Shown here: positions 21,313-31,569 of the stretch, piece by piece
Layout: each line of letters opens with the position of its first letter
Position numbering within the stretch: the stretch's first letter is position 1
Source: Aradus depressus
Taxonomy: Eukaryota; Arthropoda; Insecta; Hemiptera; Aradidae
Direction of reading: 5' to 3'
Length of the DNA stretch: 64,000 nt
NCBI GenBank assembly: GCA_963662175.1
Contig: OY759214.1
Coordinates: 97,798,115 to 97,862,114 of the forward strand
Translations under genes and position numbers: made by a program
Notes under the pieces: generated by a model
Told to the model about the DNA's origin: nothing
Database searches by the model: none
What the model saw: the letters and a program-made list of their open reading frames with translations, nothing else

Positions 21313-21344
21313 GAGTACATCCCTCATCCTCTGATCCCCCACCT

Positions 21345-21712
21345 AATTATTGACCATACTTACCTAATTTTTATACACACTTACCTAATTATTAACCATA
21401 CTTTTTGAAATCTCTAAAGTTGATTTAACCGAAAACGCCCTCTTCACTTGGAATAGTCGGCCATATTGAATAAATGGTTAAATGCAGTTATCTCGTGAAT
21501 GATTCCTCAAAGAAGTAGATTAAGTTGATTTAACCGAGAACATACACTAATTTACAAGATACCAAGAAACCCAACTCTTTATAATTCCGAAAGTTTTAGA
21601 GTCCTGAGCTCCCAACTTATTCACAGTGCGCAGATGGCTTGGGAGATAATCACAGTACACTTAACTTATTTTGGGCATTTTACGACTCAACAACTTATTC
21701 CCTGTGACCATC
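21345..21712 (-). repeat. Family C interspersed repeat, copy 1
   Basis: Reverse complement of 48029-48370. Shared blocks: AAAACGCCCTCTTCACTTGG, TGGTTAAATGCAGTTATCTC, AATTCCGAAAGTTTTAGAGT, TCCCTGTGACCATCGAT. A ~20-bp direct repeat (TTACCTAATTATT-type) lies at one end. No coding potential was recognised. Confidence 0.75.
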
Positions 21713-21980
21713 GATATATTGACACAATATTTCATATGTTCATCCAGAATCCTATAAGTTGATTTTAGGCTATATCAACCGAAGGGAAAGTAGAGATCAG
21801 AGGACGAGACGCAAAAACTAATCACTGCCAATGTAATGGACGATCGATACAAAACGTTCGATTGGTGTGAGAGGGAGTGCGAAAAAGTTGATTATTTCTA
21901 CTGAGGAGGTGATTCACCGACAACGAAACATTTATATAACTTCCCCTATACCTCATAATCTTGGGAAGTAAACGGGCAGA
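21713..21980 (+). repeat. Family A, truncated monomer and tail
   Basis: ATATTGACACAATATTTCAT, CGAAGGGAAAGTAGAGATCA, CCAATGTAATGGACG and GGTGATTCACCGACAAC (21909-21925). A reversed head scrap (ATAACTTCCCCTATACC) follows directly. Confidence 0.65.
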
Positions 21981-22774
21981 TTGTGTTATATTAGCGAGTA
22001 TCTTTTTCAAGTTCTTCAATTAGACTTCTTTTAAGTTCTGATTCATAATCTCTCTGAATAAGATAATTTACATTTGAATAATATTACAGTTGAAATACAA
22101 AATATATAAATATATATAATAAAAGATTAACTAGTAAAATTAATTTTGTATTTATTCCCTTGGAGAAAAATTTAAATATATTTTAAATAAGTCCAACTTA
22201 TCAGATATGAAAGTTAAGATGTGTATTAAGTTATGATGTGATTTTTAATTATTATATGTAGTCAAATAAATTTCAAAAATTAAAAATTCAAGAAAAGTCT
22301 TGATTGGATGAAATGTTTTGTTATTTATTTTTGAGTTTGTTAAATTCATTTTCTGTTGAATATTTTTAATATATTTAAAAGAGAAAAAAAAAAAGTGGTT
22401 TTGAGTTCTCCTTTCTCCGTAATCGTTCTGGTTTATATATACATATATATATATATATATTTTTTTCTTAGTTAATGAGTGAAAGAAGTAATAGATTGAT
22501 AAGGACAAGTTGAGTGGCGCGTGCCGTCTGAGAGCCGGTGGGGCAAGTCGAGTGGTAAGGAGTACGGGGCCTCCACAGGCAGAAAGCGAAATCTTATTGA
22601 AACCGAGTAACGGTACATGATGAATGTTTTTTAACAGAGGCGTAGCCAACATTTTGTGAAGGAGAGGCCTTATTTGAAAATAATAATAATAAGATCTATT
22701 GGAGAAAAAGAAACAGAAACTATAAAGAACCCCAGAAAAAAAAATTCGTTGGTGAATCAACGCCAATTTGCTAA
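21981..22774. other. No gene recognised; AT microsatellite and short GC-rich patch
   Basis: (TA)n at 22436-22460. A GC-richer patch at 22510-22580 has no recognised product. CAGAGGCGTAGCCAACATTT at 22635 resembles a hAT terminus (compare 62192) but no partner end was found. The 173-codon minus frame across this stretch is low complexity. Confidence 0.35.
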
Positions 22775-23236
22775 GGCCTGGGGCACACTAGCAATTTTCA
22801 GTTGAGCAACTGTTTGATTGCATGTTTGTGTCATATGAAGTGGTATGGACCTGCGCACACATGCAACTACAACTGATTAACCAGTTGCAGCAACTAAACA
22901 ATTTGTCTCTGACTCAAACTTTTTAGTTGCATCTAGTTGCGCAATCGCCTTGTGACACGTTGGATTGAATAGTGGTGAGCTCACTTGCAATCAAACAGTT
23001 GCAGGTTCTACATGTGTAGTTCTAGATTCACAACATTCGAAAATATTCCTACCACAAAATGGAAGCTGAGAAAACTTTTAAAACATTTTAGTTATTATTT
23101 TTTATTAATAATATTATAATGTATTCCAGGGAAATACATTTACATTTTATTCCAGAAGATAACATTTCTTGTACAGAAAAATTCATTGAATTAATTCGGG
23201 AAAAGCCGGCAATTTATAACAATGTAATTTGTTAAG
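22775..23236 (+). mobile_element. PIF/Harbinger-like end with AGTTGC array and MADF-like frame
   Basis: Starts GGCCTGGGGCACACTAGCAA after TAA (22772-22774), consistent with a Harbinger 3-bp TWA target. In the first 240 bp AGTTGC or GCAACT recurs many times in both orientations (for example near 22803, 22863, 22883, 22928, 22936, 22998), a typical subterminal binding array. From about 23131 to the stop at 23233-23235 a frame reads TEKFIELIREKPAIYNNVIC, like the start of a MADF DNA-binding domain, which Harbinger accessory ORFs often encode. It stops after about 20 domain residues. The 3' end is missing. Superfamily call is inference. Confidence 0.6.
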
Positions 23237-23239
23237 ACG

Positions 23240-24405
23240 GGTGCTCCGGTTAATCACCCGACCCGCTCATCCTAACCCAGCGTTAATTAATCAACTAAGT
23301 TCGCTCTCCCTTCAAAATAAATCTACACTTTGCACTAAAAATCAATAGATTTGCGTAGGGACCTTTGTCTCCTCATACGACATTTAGTGTCGATTCATTC
23401 CTTACATCGGCGGTTATTAGGATTTTTGAATTGAGCCCCTTACCCTTCCCTTGCGCCATTTTTAATAAGTAAGGTTTTGAAATTAAATGTAAAATTTCAT
23501 GTCGAAACATTTTTTCTATCGGGAGTTATCGTATTCACTGTGATCATTTTACCACATTTCCTGCAGAAATTGTAGCTAGTCTTCTACTAAATTTTGATTT
23601 CTACAGTAGTTTCCGAAAAGGGCCCTAAAAAAATATCGACAATTTTGACGAAAGTGCACTCACTTATTTAAAAAAATTTGACTAATAATTATTTCAATAT
23701 GATTTCTTCTAAATTTACTAAAGAGATGCCATCTTGTTTTTCTAAATTTGCAACAATTTTGAATCCAATCCAAAGGTATAAATTATCTTACTGGCTTAAC
23801 AGGGAAGTGAATAGCACAAAATAAGAGGACCAATATTTTATTTACCTAAACCTGCATTAAAAATAAAATCAAAATATCAATATCAAATAAAAAAATCTTA
23901 CAAACTAATTAGGTACTTAAAACTATATCAGTCTTTTTTCGGTTTTATAGTGGCCACTATTTATAATTCTTTTATATTTTGGGCATATAGATATAAATAA
24001 AAAGTATTTTTTCTCTTCTAAGTACTTCCAATGTTATAATTTTCACTCCTACATCTTCTCTCACACAGACTGGTTCACTACACCTTAACCCTAAAAACAC
24101 TTCTCTCACTAGACTGTCCACTTCCACAACACAATTTAAACTGTTTCTCATTATATGAAACAGCTGATCGTCGTCTTTTGTATCTATTCATTTCGTTCTA
24201 TTTAAGTTACTTCACTCCCAACAGCTTGTTAATGTGTGCACCTAACGTTTTTATATCACATCACAGGCACAAACACGCTCAGACTAACAGACTGGCTATT
24301 TTTTTTTTTTTTAATTTTGGAATCAGGGGTCGGTAAACATATAATTTTGGGCGAAAACCCAAAATCTAATTTGTGATAGATTACATGACAACAGGGATAT
24401 GCATG
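23240..24405 (-). repeat. Family A repeat split by a solo LTR
   Basis: Reverse tail and monomers at 23270-23538 (CAACTAAGTTCGCTCTCCCT, CATTCCTTACATCGGCGG, TTTTCTATCGGGAGTTATCG). The copy resumes at 24261 with GGCACAAACACGCTCAGAC, GGAATCAGGGGTCGG and the head remnant. Removing the LTR restores the family order TTCAC-AGGCACA. Confidence 0.75.
23539..24260. mobile_element. Solo LTR, diverged relative of LTR element 1
   Basis: Begins TGTGATCATTTTACCACATT and ends ATATCACA, with the same TGTGAT...ATCACA inverted ends as the 795-bp LTRs at 33374 and 37749. Shared blocks: CCACATTTCCTG.AGAAATT, AAATTTTGATTTCTACAGTA, AATCCAAAGGT, GGGCATAT. Length is 722 bp. TCAC flanks both sides (23535-23538, 24261-24264), a 4-bp duplication. 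The internal region was evidently lost by LTR-LTR recombination. Confidence 0.85.
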
Positions 24406-24584
24406 AACGAGCCTATTTAACATAAGTTAACTTATGAAGAATAGAAAACTGTAGTCTTTCTGGTGGCATATATTTCATAGTGAAGGAGCAATAGTTTTAG
24501 TTTGGAATGTGACCGTTAGGAGCGGTAGCTTCTTTACACAGATTTCACTCCGTCAGCATCATCGCCAGTTAGATCGGTATATGT

Positions 24585-24750
24585 GTTTGCTGAGTGTTAA
24601 CGGGTACTTGACATTATACAGGCTCGAGACCGTCGCTTGAAGTCCTAACCGAAGAGACTCAAGAAAAAACCTATGGGCCTCGGCAGAGTATCGAACCCGC
24701 GATTTTGAGATTAGTACGCTAGCATTCTACCTCTGAGGGACCCTCCAATT
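24585..24750 (-). mobile_element. SINE copy, diverged, 5' half
   Basis: On the minus strand the head reads GGAGGGTCCCTCAGAGGTAG, then GCGGGTTCGATACTCTGCCG (box B-like) and GAGGCCC. The body shows TCGCTTGAAGTCCTAACCGA and GGGTACTTGACATTATACAG on the plus strand. More diverged than the 5990 and 8852 copies. Confidence 0.7.
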
Positions 24751-24879
24751 ACCCCTATAGAATAGATGTATATTTAGAATATATAAGAGATTGACTGACC
24801 AGAAAATGAAACACAAAATCTGATGACAATAACATGATTTGCTTATCCCCAACATGGCTCAGCATAAAAACTCAAATAA

Positions 24880-25165
24880 CTCCTGATAGAATGAATGTAT
24901 CAACATATTTCATATTTAAAGTGAAAACCCAATGAGGACATAAACTTTCAAATTTCAGCTGAAGGGGAGAGACTTATCTCAAATATTGTAATAACTGCCA
25001 CTATAATGAATTTATTGACACAAAATTGAGTATGAGGATTTGGAAGCCACTATATAAGTCAAATATTGAGTTTGGGTCGATTGACTTTGGAGGGAGAGCG
25101 AAAACGTTATTGATTAATTTTGTGCTGGGGAAGTACATATCCGGTGATTTATCTACAACTTATGT
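24880..25165 (+). repeat. Family A monomers and tail
   Basis: ACTCCTGATAGAATGAATG, ATTTCAGCTGAAGGGGAGAG, TAATGAATTTATTGACACAA, GACTTTGGAGGGAGAGCGAA and GCTGGGGAAGTACATA; the terminal palindrome is degraded. Confidence 0.75.
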
Positions 25166-25434
25166 TTGATCAGCCAAAATAAAATAATAATGTCTGATAG
25201 ATGAAACATAGACTCACCTATGAGAACCAAACTGGAGCGGCAATTGGACGAGGCTCATTAAGAACCAAACTCTAGCTTAACACTCAACCCCAACAAAAGG
25301 AATAAAATATTTATTCTAATGAAGCGTTCAGTCCGGGAGAGACATGACCACCCAGCTTTTATGTGGGATCAACATTAAACACAACAAATTATAGCTCTTT
25401 TACAGTTTTTATAGAACTTTTTTTTTTTTTTTTT

Positions 25435-25605
25435 ATTTTTTATTTCTCCAGGCTATAAGAAGTATAGGGGAAGTTATGTAATCGGTCAAAAATTCGATGC
25501 GGATTTTTCAAAGGAATTTCAGGTTTTCCGACCTCCATGAAAAAAAAAAAAAAAAAGTCTGTATGTCTGTGAACACGGTAACTCCCGATAGAATGAATGC
25601 ACCTT
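25435..25605 (+). repeat. Family A head
   Basis: CCAGGCTATAAGAAGTATAG, GGGGAAGTTATGTAATCGGT, TTCAGGTTTTCCGACC, GTCTGTATGTCTGTGAACAC and ACTCCCGATAGAATGAATGC; stops inside the first monomer. A T-run precedes the head. Confidence 0.8.
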
Positions 25606-25911
25606 GACGAAAAGGACGACCTCATACACTTTTTGTTCTGTTGTCCCTCTTTCTGTATTCCCAGGGAAACATTTCTCTACAATTATCTCACTAATAGACC
25701 AAAATACGATTCAGAACCAATTGTGCATTTTAAATAACTTCCATGTTAGAAAAATTAAAATTTATTATTTATTTTTTACTGTTGGCTTGAAAATAAAGAA
25801 TAATATAATTTAATTTCTTGCATATAAGATTTTTGAATTGTTCTTTTGTCCTGGTTGCTTGCACTATTTATATTAAAGAGTATGTCCATATTTATTATTT
25901 TAATATTATTG

Positions 25912-26117
25912 GTATATTTTTATTTAGTTGCTATATTGCTTTTTGTACAATTCTTTATGTATATATTTTTATTTAGTTGCTATATTGCTTTTTGTACAAT
26001 TCTTTATGTATATATTTTTATTTAGTTGCTATATTGCTTTTTGTACAATTCTTTATGTATATATTTTTATTTAGTTGCTATATTGCTTTTTGTACAATTC
26101 TTTATGTATATATTTTT
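25912..26117. repeat. 49-bp minisatellite, about four copies
   Basis: TAGTTGCTATATTGCTTTTT recurs starting at 25925, 25974, 26023 and 26072, spacing exactly 49 bp, followed each time by GTACAATTCTTTATGTATAT. Copies look identical, implying recent expansion or homogenisation. The hydrophobic open frame across it is a by-product of the repeat. Confidence 0.92.
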
Positions 26118-26289
26118 TCTTTTATTTTATTTTATATGCTTAACTATAAGAATATGTATTTAGTAAAAAAGAAAAAACACTCATTGTCATTTCTCGTTAT
26201 TTTTGTTATAAATGCATGTTAAATGTATTCATAACAATTCTTTCTTTTTTCTCTTAGTCTTAAGGTAATTAATCCCTTTGGTTTTTTTT

Positions 26290-26412
26290 TTAGGAGGTAA
26301 AACAACCTAGAGCACGCCGTCCTTCTCGGATGGGACGTTAAACGATGATGCTGAGCCTGTGCGATGTCAGGTACTCGACAGACCGACCATGAGTCACAAT
26401 AACTAACGTTAG
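26290..26412 (+). mobile_element. SINE body fragment
   Basis: AGGAGGTAAAACAACCTAGA, GCACGCCGTCCTTCTCGGAT, GGGACGTTAAACGATGATGC and GCGATGTCAGGTACTCGACA; jumps to the end CATGAGTCACAATAACTAAC, so the central body is deleted. Confidence 0.75.
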
Positions 26413-26925
26413 ATTATTTCCATTTCACTCCCGCCCTTTAAGGGGTATGAGGTGGTCTTTAAGTAGACTACATACTAATTTGGTAAAGGATACGTAAATC
26501 CATAGAAGAGTTCCATGACGGTCAGACAAACTTACAGAGTAGTAAATAAAACTATGATCCCGGAAGGCATTATTATCCTCTGGTAGAAGACCGCAAGAAG
26601 GAGGCGCTGTGGATCCCCAGGTAAACCTCCTGAATACATTAACTGAAGTACAGTCAGTATAGAAACTTTCTGAGGCCCCAGACTCAGACCACACGGGACA
26701 AGAGGTGGTGGCTGCGAGACCTCTCAAAGGCATATCCTAAAGTTGTTAAGGTTTCAAAAGACAATATATAAGAACGTCAGACCACTAGCAATATCGTGGA
26801 AATTACTTTCATTCACCAAAAATGTTAAAATTATCATTATTTACATACATAACATTTGTAACCTATGATGCTCTCCTCGACGGGATTCGATTCCGCAACA
26901 GTGGTGGGTCCATACGACGAAAGCC
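26413..26925. other. No gene recognised
   Basis: A 102-codon minus-strand frame at 26425-26733 has no recognised domain and looks incidental. The stretch is less AT-rich than its surroundings, so an unidentified TE remnant is possible. Confidence 0.3.
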
Positions 26926-27330
26926 TATGTGTCTGAATACAATAACTCCCGATATAATGAATTTATCGGCACGAATTTTTATATTTGGGCCCAAAACCAT
27001 ATGAGCACAACACCTATTAATTTTCAGTCAAATCGGCCGAAGGGAAGAAGTACCTAATAACCGCTGATGTAATAAATATTACGAAATTGTATATTTAAGT
27101 TCAAAGCCCCATAAGAACAACACCTATTAATTTTCCACGAAGGGAACGGGGTCTCGATTCAGAAACCCTAATAACTGCCGAAGTAATTAATATATCGACA
27201 CGCAATATATAGTATGAAGATTCAGAACTCCCTATGTAAGTCATCTACATATTTCTGGCCCAAACAATCCGTAGATTTGGCGGGAGAGCGACAACAAAAT
27301 GAATAATTTGTACTAGGTAAGTACCTTGTC
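26926..27330 (+). repeat. Family A, three monomers and tail
   Basis: ATAACTCCCGATATAATGAA (26941), ATAACCGCTGATGTAATAAA (27056) and ATAACTGCCGAAGTAATTAA (27171) start successive monomers. The tail is GATTTGGCGGGAGAGCGACA and ACTAGGTAAGTACC. Confidence 0.75.
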
Positions 27331-27885
27331 CATGGTTATCTAACAACCTTTTTTTTTTACGTATTTCCTTTTTTGCAGAATGTCCTTTTTCGTGAATGCT
27401 GTCAAAAGGAATTTTTTGTTCAAATGCACCTGGAGCTGAAACCCCAGTATGCATATGCAAATATAATGTGTAATGTTAATAAAACAAAATTCCTTCTGCC
27501 AATTCGTCTTTCACGTTTGTCTGACATTCGGTAGATAAAGATATACTGCCACTTTTGTTATAAAAGAATTTGAAAACGGAAAAAATATGTCAACCTACCC
27601 TTGTGTGGTTAAAAAGAAAAAAACTAACAGAAGTAAAAAAAAAAATAGCATTTGTAATTAGACCACAAAATAAACGGTTATAGGTTTTTGTGTACCCCAA
27701 GTGTAAGGGAAGAAAAAGCTCTGGGTGACAGGTGTACAGGTAGAAGATACAGAAGGTAATAGGTTTTATATGAAAAAGGAAAACGTGTTATTATTTTATT
27801 AAAATAAAAGCCCTTGAATTTATTTAGTAGTCATAAAAGTACGAGTATGAAGATGAGAAAGAGGTCGTGGAGAGTTTGTTAGTTA
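27331..27885. other. No gene recognised
   Basis: AT-rich, with short A-runs. A weak ~15-bp inverted pair (AAAAGGAATTTTTTGTT near 27412, AAAACAAAATTCCTT near 27480) is noted without interpretation. Confidence 0.3.
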
Positions 27886-28115
27886 TTGTGACACATGCCC
27901 GAGCTTTAACTACAAGGTCATAGCGCCTACTACCAGAGCGCTCTTTCGTCACTCTGGTGGACATGAGCACGACATATGGGAGTCCAGGTCTATTCACTAA
28001 GGATAAAGGTCTTTATTGAGTAGGATATCGCACAGGCTCCAGACCATCGCTAAACGTCTCGTCCGAAGGTTGGCGTCCTCAAGTTTTTTTCACTTTCCAG
28101 ATTAAAAAGGTGGTC
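27886..28115 (-). mobile_element. SINE copy without head
   Basis: Plus-strand reading ACATGCCCGAGCTTTAACTA, GCGCCTACTACCAGAGCGCT, CTTTCGTCACTCTGGTGGAC and CATCGCTAAACGTCTCGTCC. The tRNA-like head is missing beyond about 28105. Confidence 0.8.
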
Positions 28116-28445
28116 GATATTCATGTTTAGGCTCCTAAATCGTCAAACTAAATTTTTTGTTGATAAATTCATTAAATCGGCAGTTATTAGAGTTTTTGAA
28201 ATGACTAACCGTAAACTCCGTTTGGCCGATTTGGCTGAAAATCAATAGGTGTCGTCTTTAGAAAGTCCTTGTCACACATATAAAATTTCGTGTTGATACA
28301 TTCATTCTATCGCGTGTTCACAAACACGTACCTACAGACAGAATTTTTTTTTACTTTTTTCATATGGTTGGAAAACATGAAATTCTGTTGAAAACTCAAC
28401 ATCGAATTCCTGACCGACTTTGTATAGCTATAGAAGTAAAAATGA
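28116..28445 (-). repeat. Family A repeat
   Basis: Monomers near 28165 (AAATTCATTAAATCGGCAG) and 28298 (ACATTCATTCTATCGCG), head complement GGTTGGAAAACATGAAATTC and TGACCGACTTTGTATAGC; the hairpin is degraded. It directly follows a SINE fragment. Confidence 0.75.
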
Positions 28446-28790
28446 ATCGAACACATATATCGATAGTAATGTTTCAGAAATATTGATGTTTTTGGTATTT
28501 CAAGTATCAGCTATGTCTACACTTCAACCAGGAATACGTTACTATGTTTGTATAACCCTGAAGATTAATGAAGAAAATTGTCAGTAAAATGAGGATTTGA
28601 AGATAAATGTGGTGCCATTAAGGCATGTACAAGCAATGATAATGTTGAGAGCTCCTCCACAGGACGCCTCGTTAAGGAGTAAGGCTTCTGGGCCATAACT
28701 CTCAGAATATCTTGACAGACTAACTCTCAAATTCCAACTGGTAACTGACAAACAAGGTGAGTATGGGTCAGGTAAACTAGACTTAATAAA
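28446..28790. other. No gene recognised
   Basis: Mixed-composition DNA without recognised features. Confidence 0.3.
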
Positions 28791-29290
28791 TGTTTATGTT
28801 TATTTTATTTATATATTTACAACGGCATAACATTTGCCATTAGCAATTGCGATAACTAGTGCAGTGTCAAGTGTGTGGCTGAACTGCTGAGGTACGTGAC
28901 CGAAGAGGAGTCCAGGCTAGTCCTGGAGCAGGTCCCTCTGCCATATCCACTTGAGGCGTCGTGGTGGATTTGTGGGGAGGGTGTTTGTAGATAATTCTTG
29001 TATAAGTGGATTGGCGTGATGATGGAATTTGTCGTGAAAATTTTTATAGCGTGTTCTGATAACAGAGGGTACAAATGGGATGTTGAGGTCATTATGTAAT
29101 GTGAGGTTGGAAACGTAAAATGGCGCATCGGCAATGTGGCGTAGTATAATGGATTGTATTGAAAGAAGATCCCCATATCTCGATGCCGTAAGTCCATATG
29201 GGTTTCAGTATAGTTTGTATATGTGAAGTTTGTTTTCAAGCGATAATGTCGATCGTCGTCCGATGATTGATTTCAGTCGTCCAAATCTTC
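28791..29290 (-). pseudogene. Jockey-like LINE reverse transcriptase C-terminal fragment
   Basis: Minus-strand reading gives GRRSTLSLENKLHIYKLY, a stop (near 29214), then SIILRHIADAPFYVSNLTLH, NDLNIPFVPSVIRTRYKNFH and PPRRLKWIWQRDLLQD, ending at the stop at 28917-28919. The order (RRS.LS..NKL.IYK, LR.I..APWYV, DL.IP...E.I..RY, H.N) is the familiar region downstream of the catalytic domain in Jockey-clade ORF2. A short deletion and the stop break the KPIWTYGI-like block. The 3' end at 28791-28870 holds TTTATTTATATATTTACA-type tail sequence. The catalytic domain and endonuclease are missing. Confidence 0.8.
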
Positions 29291-29574
29291 TTTTGAAGTC
29301 TGTGCGTTTCTATTAATAAATAAAACAAACTTATTTTTGTAATATTGTTTATTTCAAATAGATGTCATTTATATAATACTAGTAGATACTGGTTTCGGCG
29401 GTTGGTTTAGCTAAAAAACTAAGTTAAACTTAGTTTATAACTAAAGGTACTTATTTAAGCAATGTTTTATTTACTCATTGTAAGTTTCCACAATATCGTT
29501 GATTCAAAGCGAACTATCGAATGTTAAAAAAATCCCTTTGGGAGAGATATGTATTACGGCAAATCGTTGAATCT

Positions 29575-30110
29575 GTATGCGAAATCTGTATAAGAGGGGG
29601 ATCAGAGGAGAGGAGTCGAAACCCTAAAAACTAGCGATGTATGGAATGTATAATAATTAATAATAATTTTTATTGTTTAAAGGGATCTTCCCTATACAAT
29701 TGAGTCAGTGACCATTACTTTTACAATATTAACATAATAGTGACACATATAAAGGAATACACATATAACACAAAAATTACGCATATAAAGGAACCTTTAA
29801 CAAACTAAATAAATGAAATAAGTAATTATAAATTAATAATAATGTAACAAAGACAGTAAATATGGAGTTGGGATGTAGATATTGAATATCAATATAATAT
29901 GTAAGTTGAAGTACATTATTCAATAATAAATATTAATAATATTATAAATATTATTATTATTTTTTATATTCTAAATATTATTATTATTAAATAATAAAAA
30001 ATATTTGAGATATCATATTATGGGCCAGGAGTAATGGATGTACGGAATGTATCGACACAAATATCAGTGTGAGGATTCAGAAGTCTTTATGTAAGTAAAA
30101 TTAATTTTCA
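29575..30110 (+). repeat. Family A repeat split by a LINE 3' end
   Basis: Left part GGGGGATCAGAGGAGAGGAG and CTAGCGATGTATGGAATGTA; right part from 30037 GATGTACGGAATGTATCGAC and GTGAGGATTCAGAAGTC. Confidence 0.7.
29652..30036 (-). mobile_element. LINE 3' end, (AATTATT)n-tailed, 16-bp target duplication
   Basis: GATGTATGGAATGTAT (29636-29651) and GATGTACGGAATGTAT (30037-30052) match 15/16. On the minus strand the right-hand end reads AGGGAAGATCCCTTTAAACA and ATAAAAATTATTATTAATTA, a polyadenylation-like signal with tail. No protein sequence was recognised in the 385 bp, so the clade is unknown. Confidence 0.65.
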
Positions 30111-30194
30111 AATTAATTTACTTCCTAAAAACAAACGCTTTATCATTTCTTTCCATAAGATACCTGGTTTCCCACTTTTTTTTTTTATTTCATT

Positions 30195-30335
30195 TCAAAA
30201 ACGGGACGTTAAGCGAATACCTCCTCTACCCTAGGTGAATAAACCGCATATAGGCAACATTTAGGACATCCATAGTAGAATCACCAGAAGTAGTTAAAGC
30301 CTCGGGCATGTGTCACAATAACTAACTAATTTAGA
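30195..30335 (+). mobile_element. SINE 3' half
   Basis: ACGGGACGTTAAGCGA, CTACCCTAGGTGAATAAA and AGTTAAAGCCTCGGGCATGT followed by GTCACAATAACTAACTA; internal deletions shorten it. Confidence 0.75.
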
Positions 30336-30714
30336 CAACTAGTTAAAATAAAGTTATATAAGGATGTTCCGGGAGGTTCTACTGTGTTTCTGTTTTACTG
30401 GAGCACGCGAACGGGCAGATGTTTCACTTTTTACTCCATGTCTCTCCTCAGCTAATGGAACATAAATTCTACCCTTATTAAACTCATATATTTTTTTTAA
30501 ACGTTCAGTCTTGATAGTCAACATTAGGCTAGACTGTTAACCTTTTGAAAAACTCTCATGTGCCCTCAGCTTCTTCACATTCGTAGCTTTTCTGTCGATG
30601 ATTTATTATACTTCTATCAAAAACGCCATATCTAGACAAGGTGTGAAAGGGAGAAAAATAAGTTTGAATTGTTGAAGTAAGTTAAAATCATGTCTGAAAA
30701 TTAACTATTATTAC

Positions 30715-30915
30715 TTTCTTACACCTATAGTATAAGGAAGTATTATAATCGTGCGAAAATCCGAGATCGAGTTTTCAACTTATTTTCACGTTTCAAGGTC
30801 TCCTGAATTAATTAATGTGATAGAGAGTTGTGAGTTCTCTACCGCAAAACGATTGTAAACTTGAAATTTGGAATGAAGGGGTCACATATGCTAACTTAGA
30901 TCTGATTATGAGAGT
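30715..30915 (+). repeat. Family B repeat, best copy
   Basis: Starts CTTACACCTATAGTATAAGG, then AAGTATTATAATCGTGCGAA, AATCCGAGATCGAGTTTTCA, TTCACGTTTCAAGGTCTCCT and ends near CTAACTTAGATCTGATTAT, a string also present near 63100-63122. Layout mirrors the family A head (hairpin, AAGT.AT.TAATCG, AAATTCGATG, GAGTTTTCA). Confidence 0.6.
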
Positions 30916-30917
30916 CC

Positions 30918-31112
30918 TAAATTTTGCCCAACCCTAAATTTTTATTCACCTAGAGTAAGGGTCTTCAACGAGTACCTGACATCGTACAGGCATGGGGCCA
31001 TCGCTTAACGTTCCATCCAAAGGACGGAATGCTTAAGTTTATTTTACCTCCCAGATAAAATAAACTTAGGGCCTCGGCTGGGTTTTGAACCCGCGATCTT
31101 GAGCTCAGTAAG
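30918..31112 (-). mobile_element. SINE 5' half with head
   Basis: Plus-strand TTCACCTAGAGTAAGGGTCT, GAGTACCTGACATCGTACAG, TTTGAACCCGCGATCTTGAG (box B region) and CTCAGTAAGGAAGCACG; the copy stops before box A. Confidence 0.8.
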
Positions 31113-31569
31113 GAAGCACGAAACTGTATTTATTAGTATTATTATTTTTTATACTCATTGATTTTCTATTGTTATTTATATTATTTTTATTTTTACTATT
31201 ATGATTACAATTTTTATGGCATATCCATGTTATGATTTAAAGGAAATAAATACTATTATTAAATTTACTACCTACCTACTATCATTACTTATTCCGCTTG
31301 AATGTACTGTTATTAATGCCAAGATTATTATTATTACTGAAAATTCTATAAGAAATATACATTTAAATAAAATTGTAAGGGGTGGCTGCCTGCTCATTGT
31401 AGCTTATGTAAAAACAATTTTGTTTTTATCTGTTGCAGGTTAAACAAAACCGGTCAACACAAATTCTGTAACACGGACAAGGTGCTCTGATAGAAAATTC
31501 GTTCACTTGTTCTGGAAGTCCGACCCATCGTAGAACTTCAAAAATGAAGGACTGAATTATCCTTGTGCT
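31113..31569. other. No gene recognised; AT-rich
   Basis: TATTATTATTTTTTATACTC-type sequence, then 31440-31569, which probably belongs to the decayed Pao element but gives no clear match. Confidence 0.35.

Noticed and set aside
22245..22766. 173-codon minus-strand frame
   Set aside because: Composed of AT microsatellite, A/T-runs and unrelated patches; no domain, low complexity.
25977..26222. Hydrophobic 81-codon frame that looks like membrane segments
   Set aside because: Generated by the TTT-rich 49-bp minisatellite read in successive frames.
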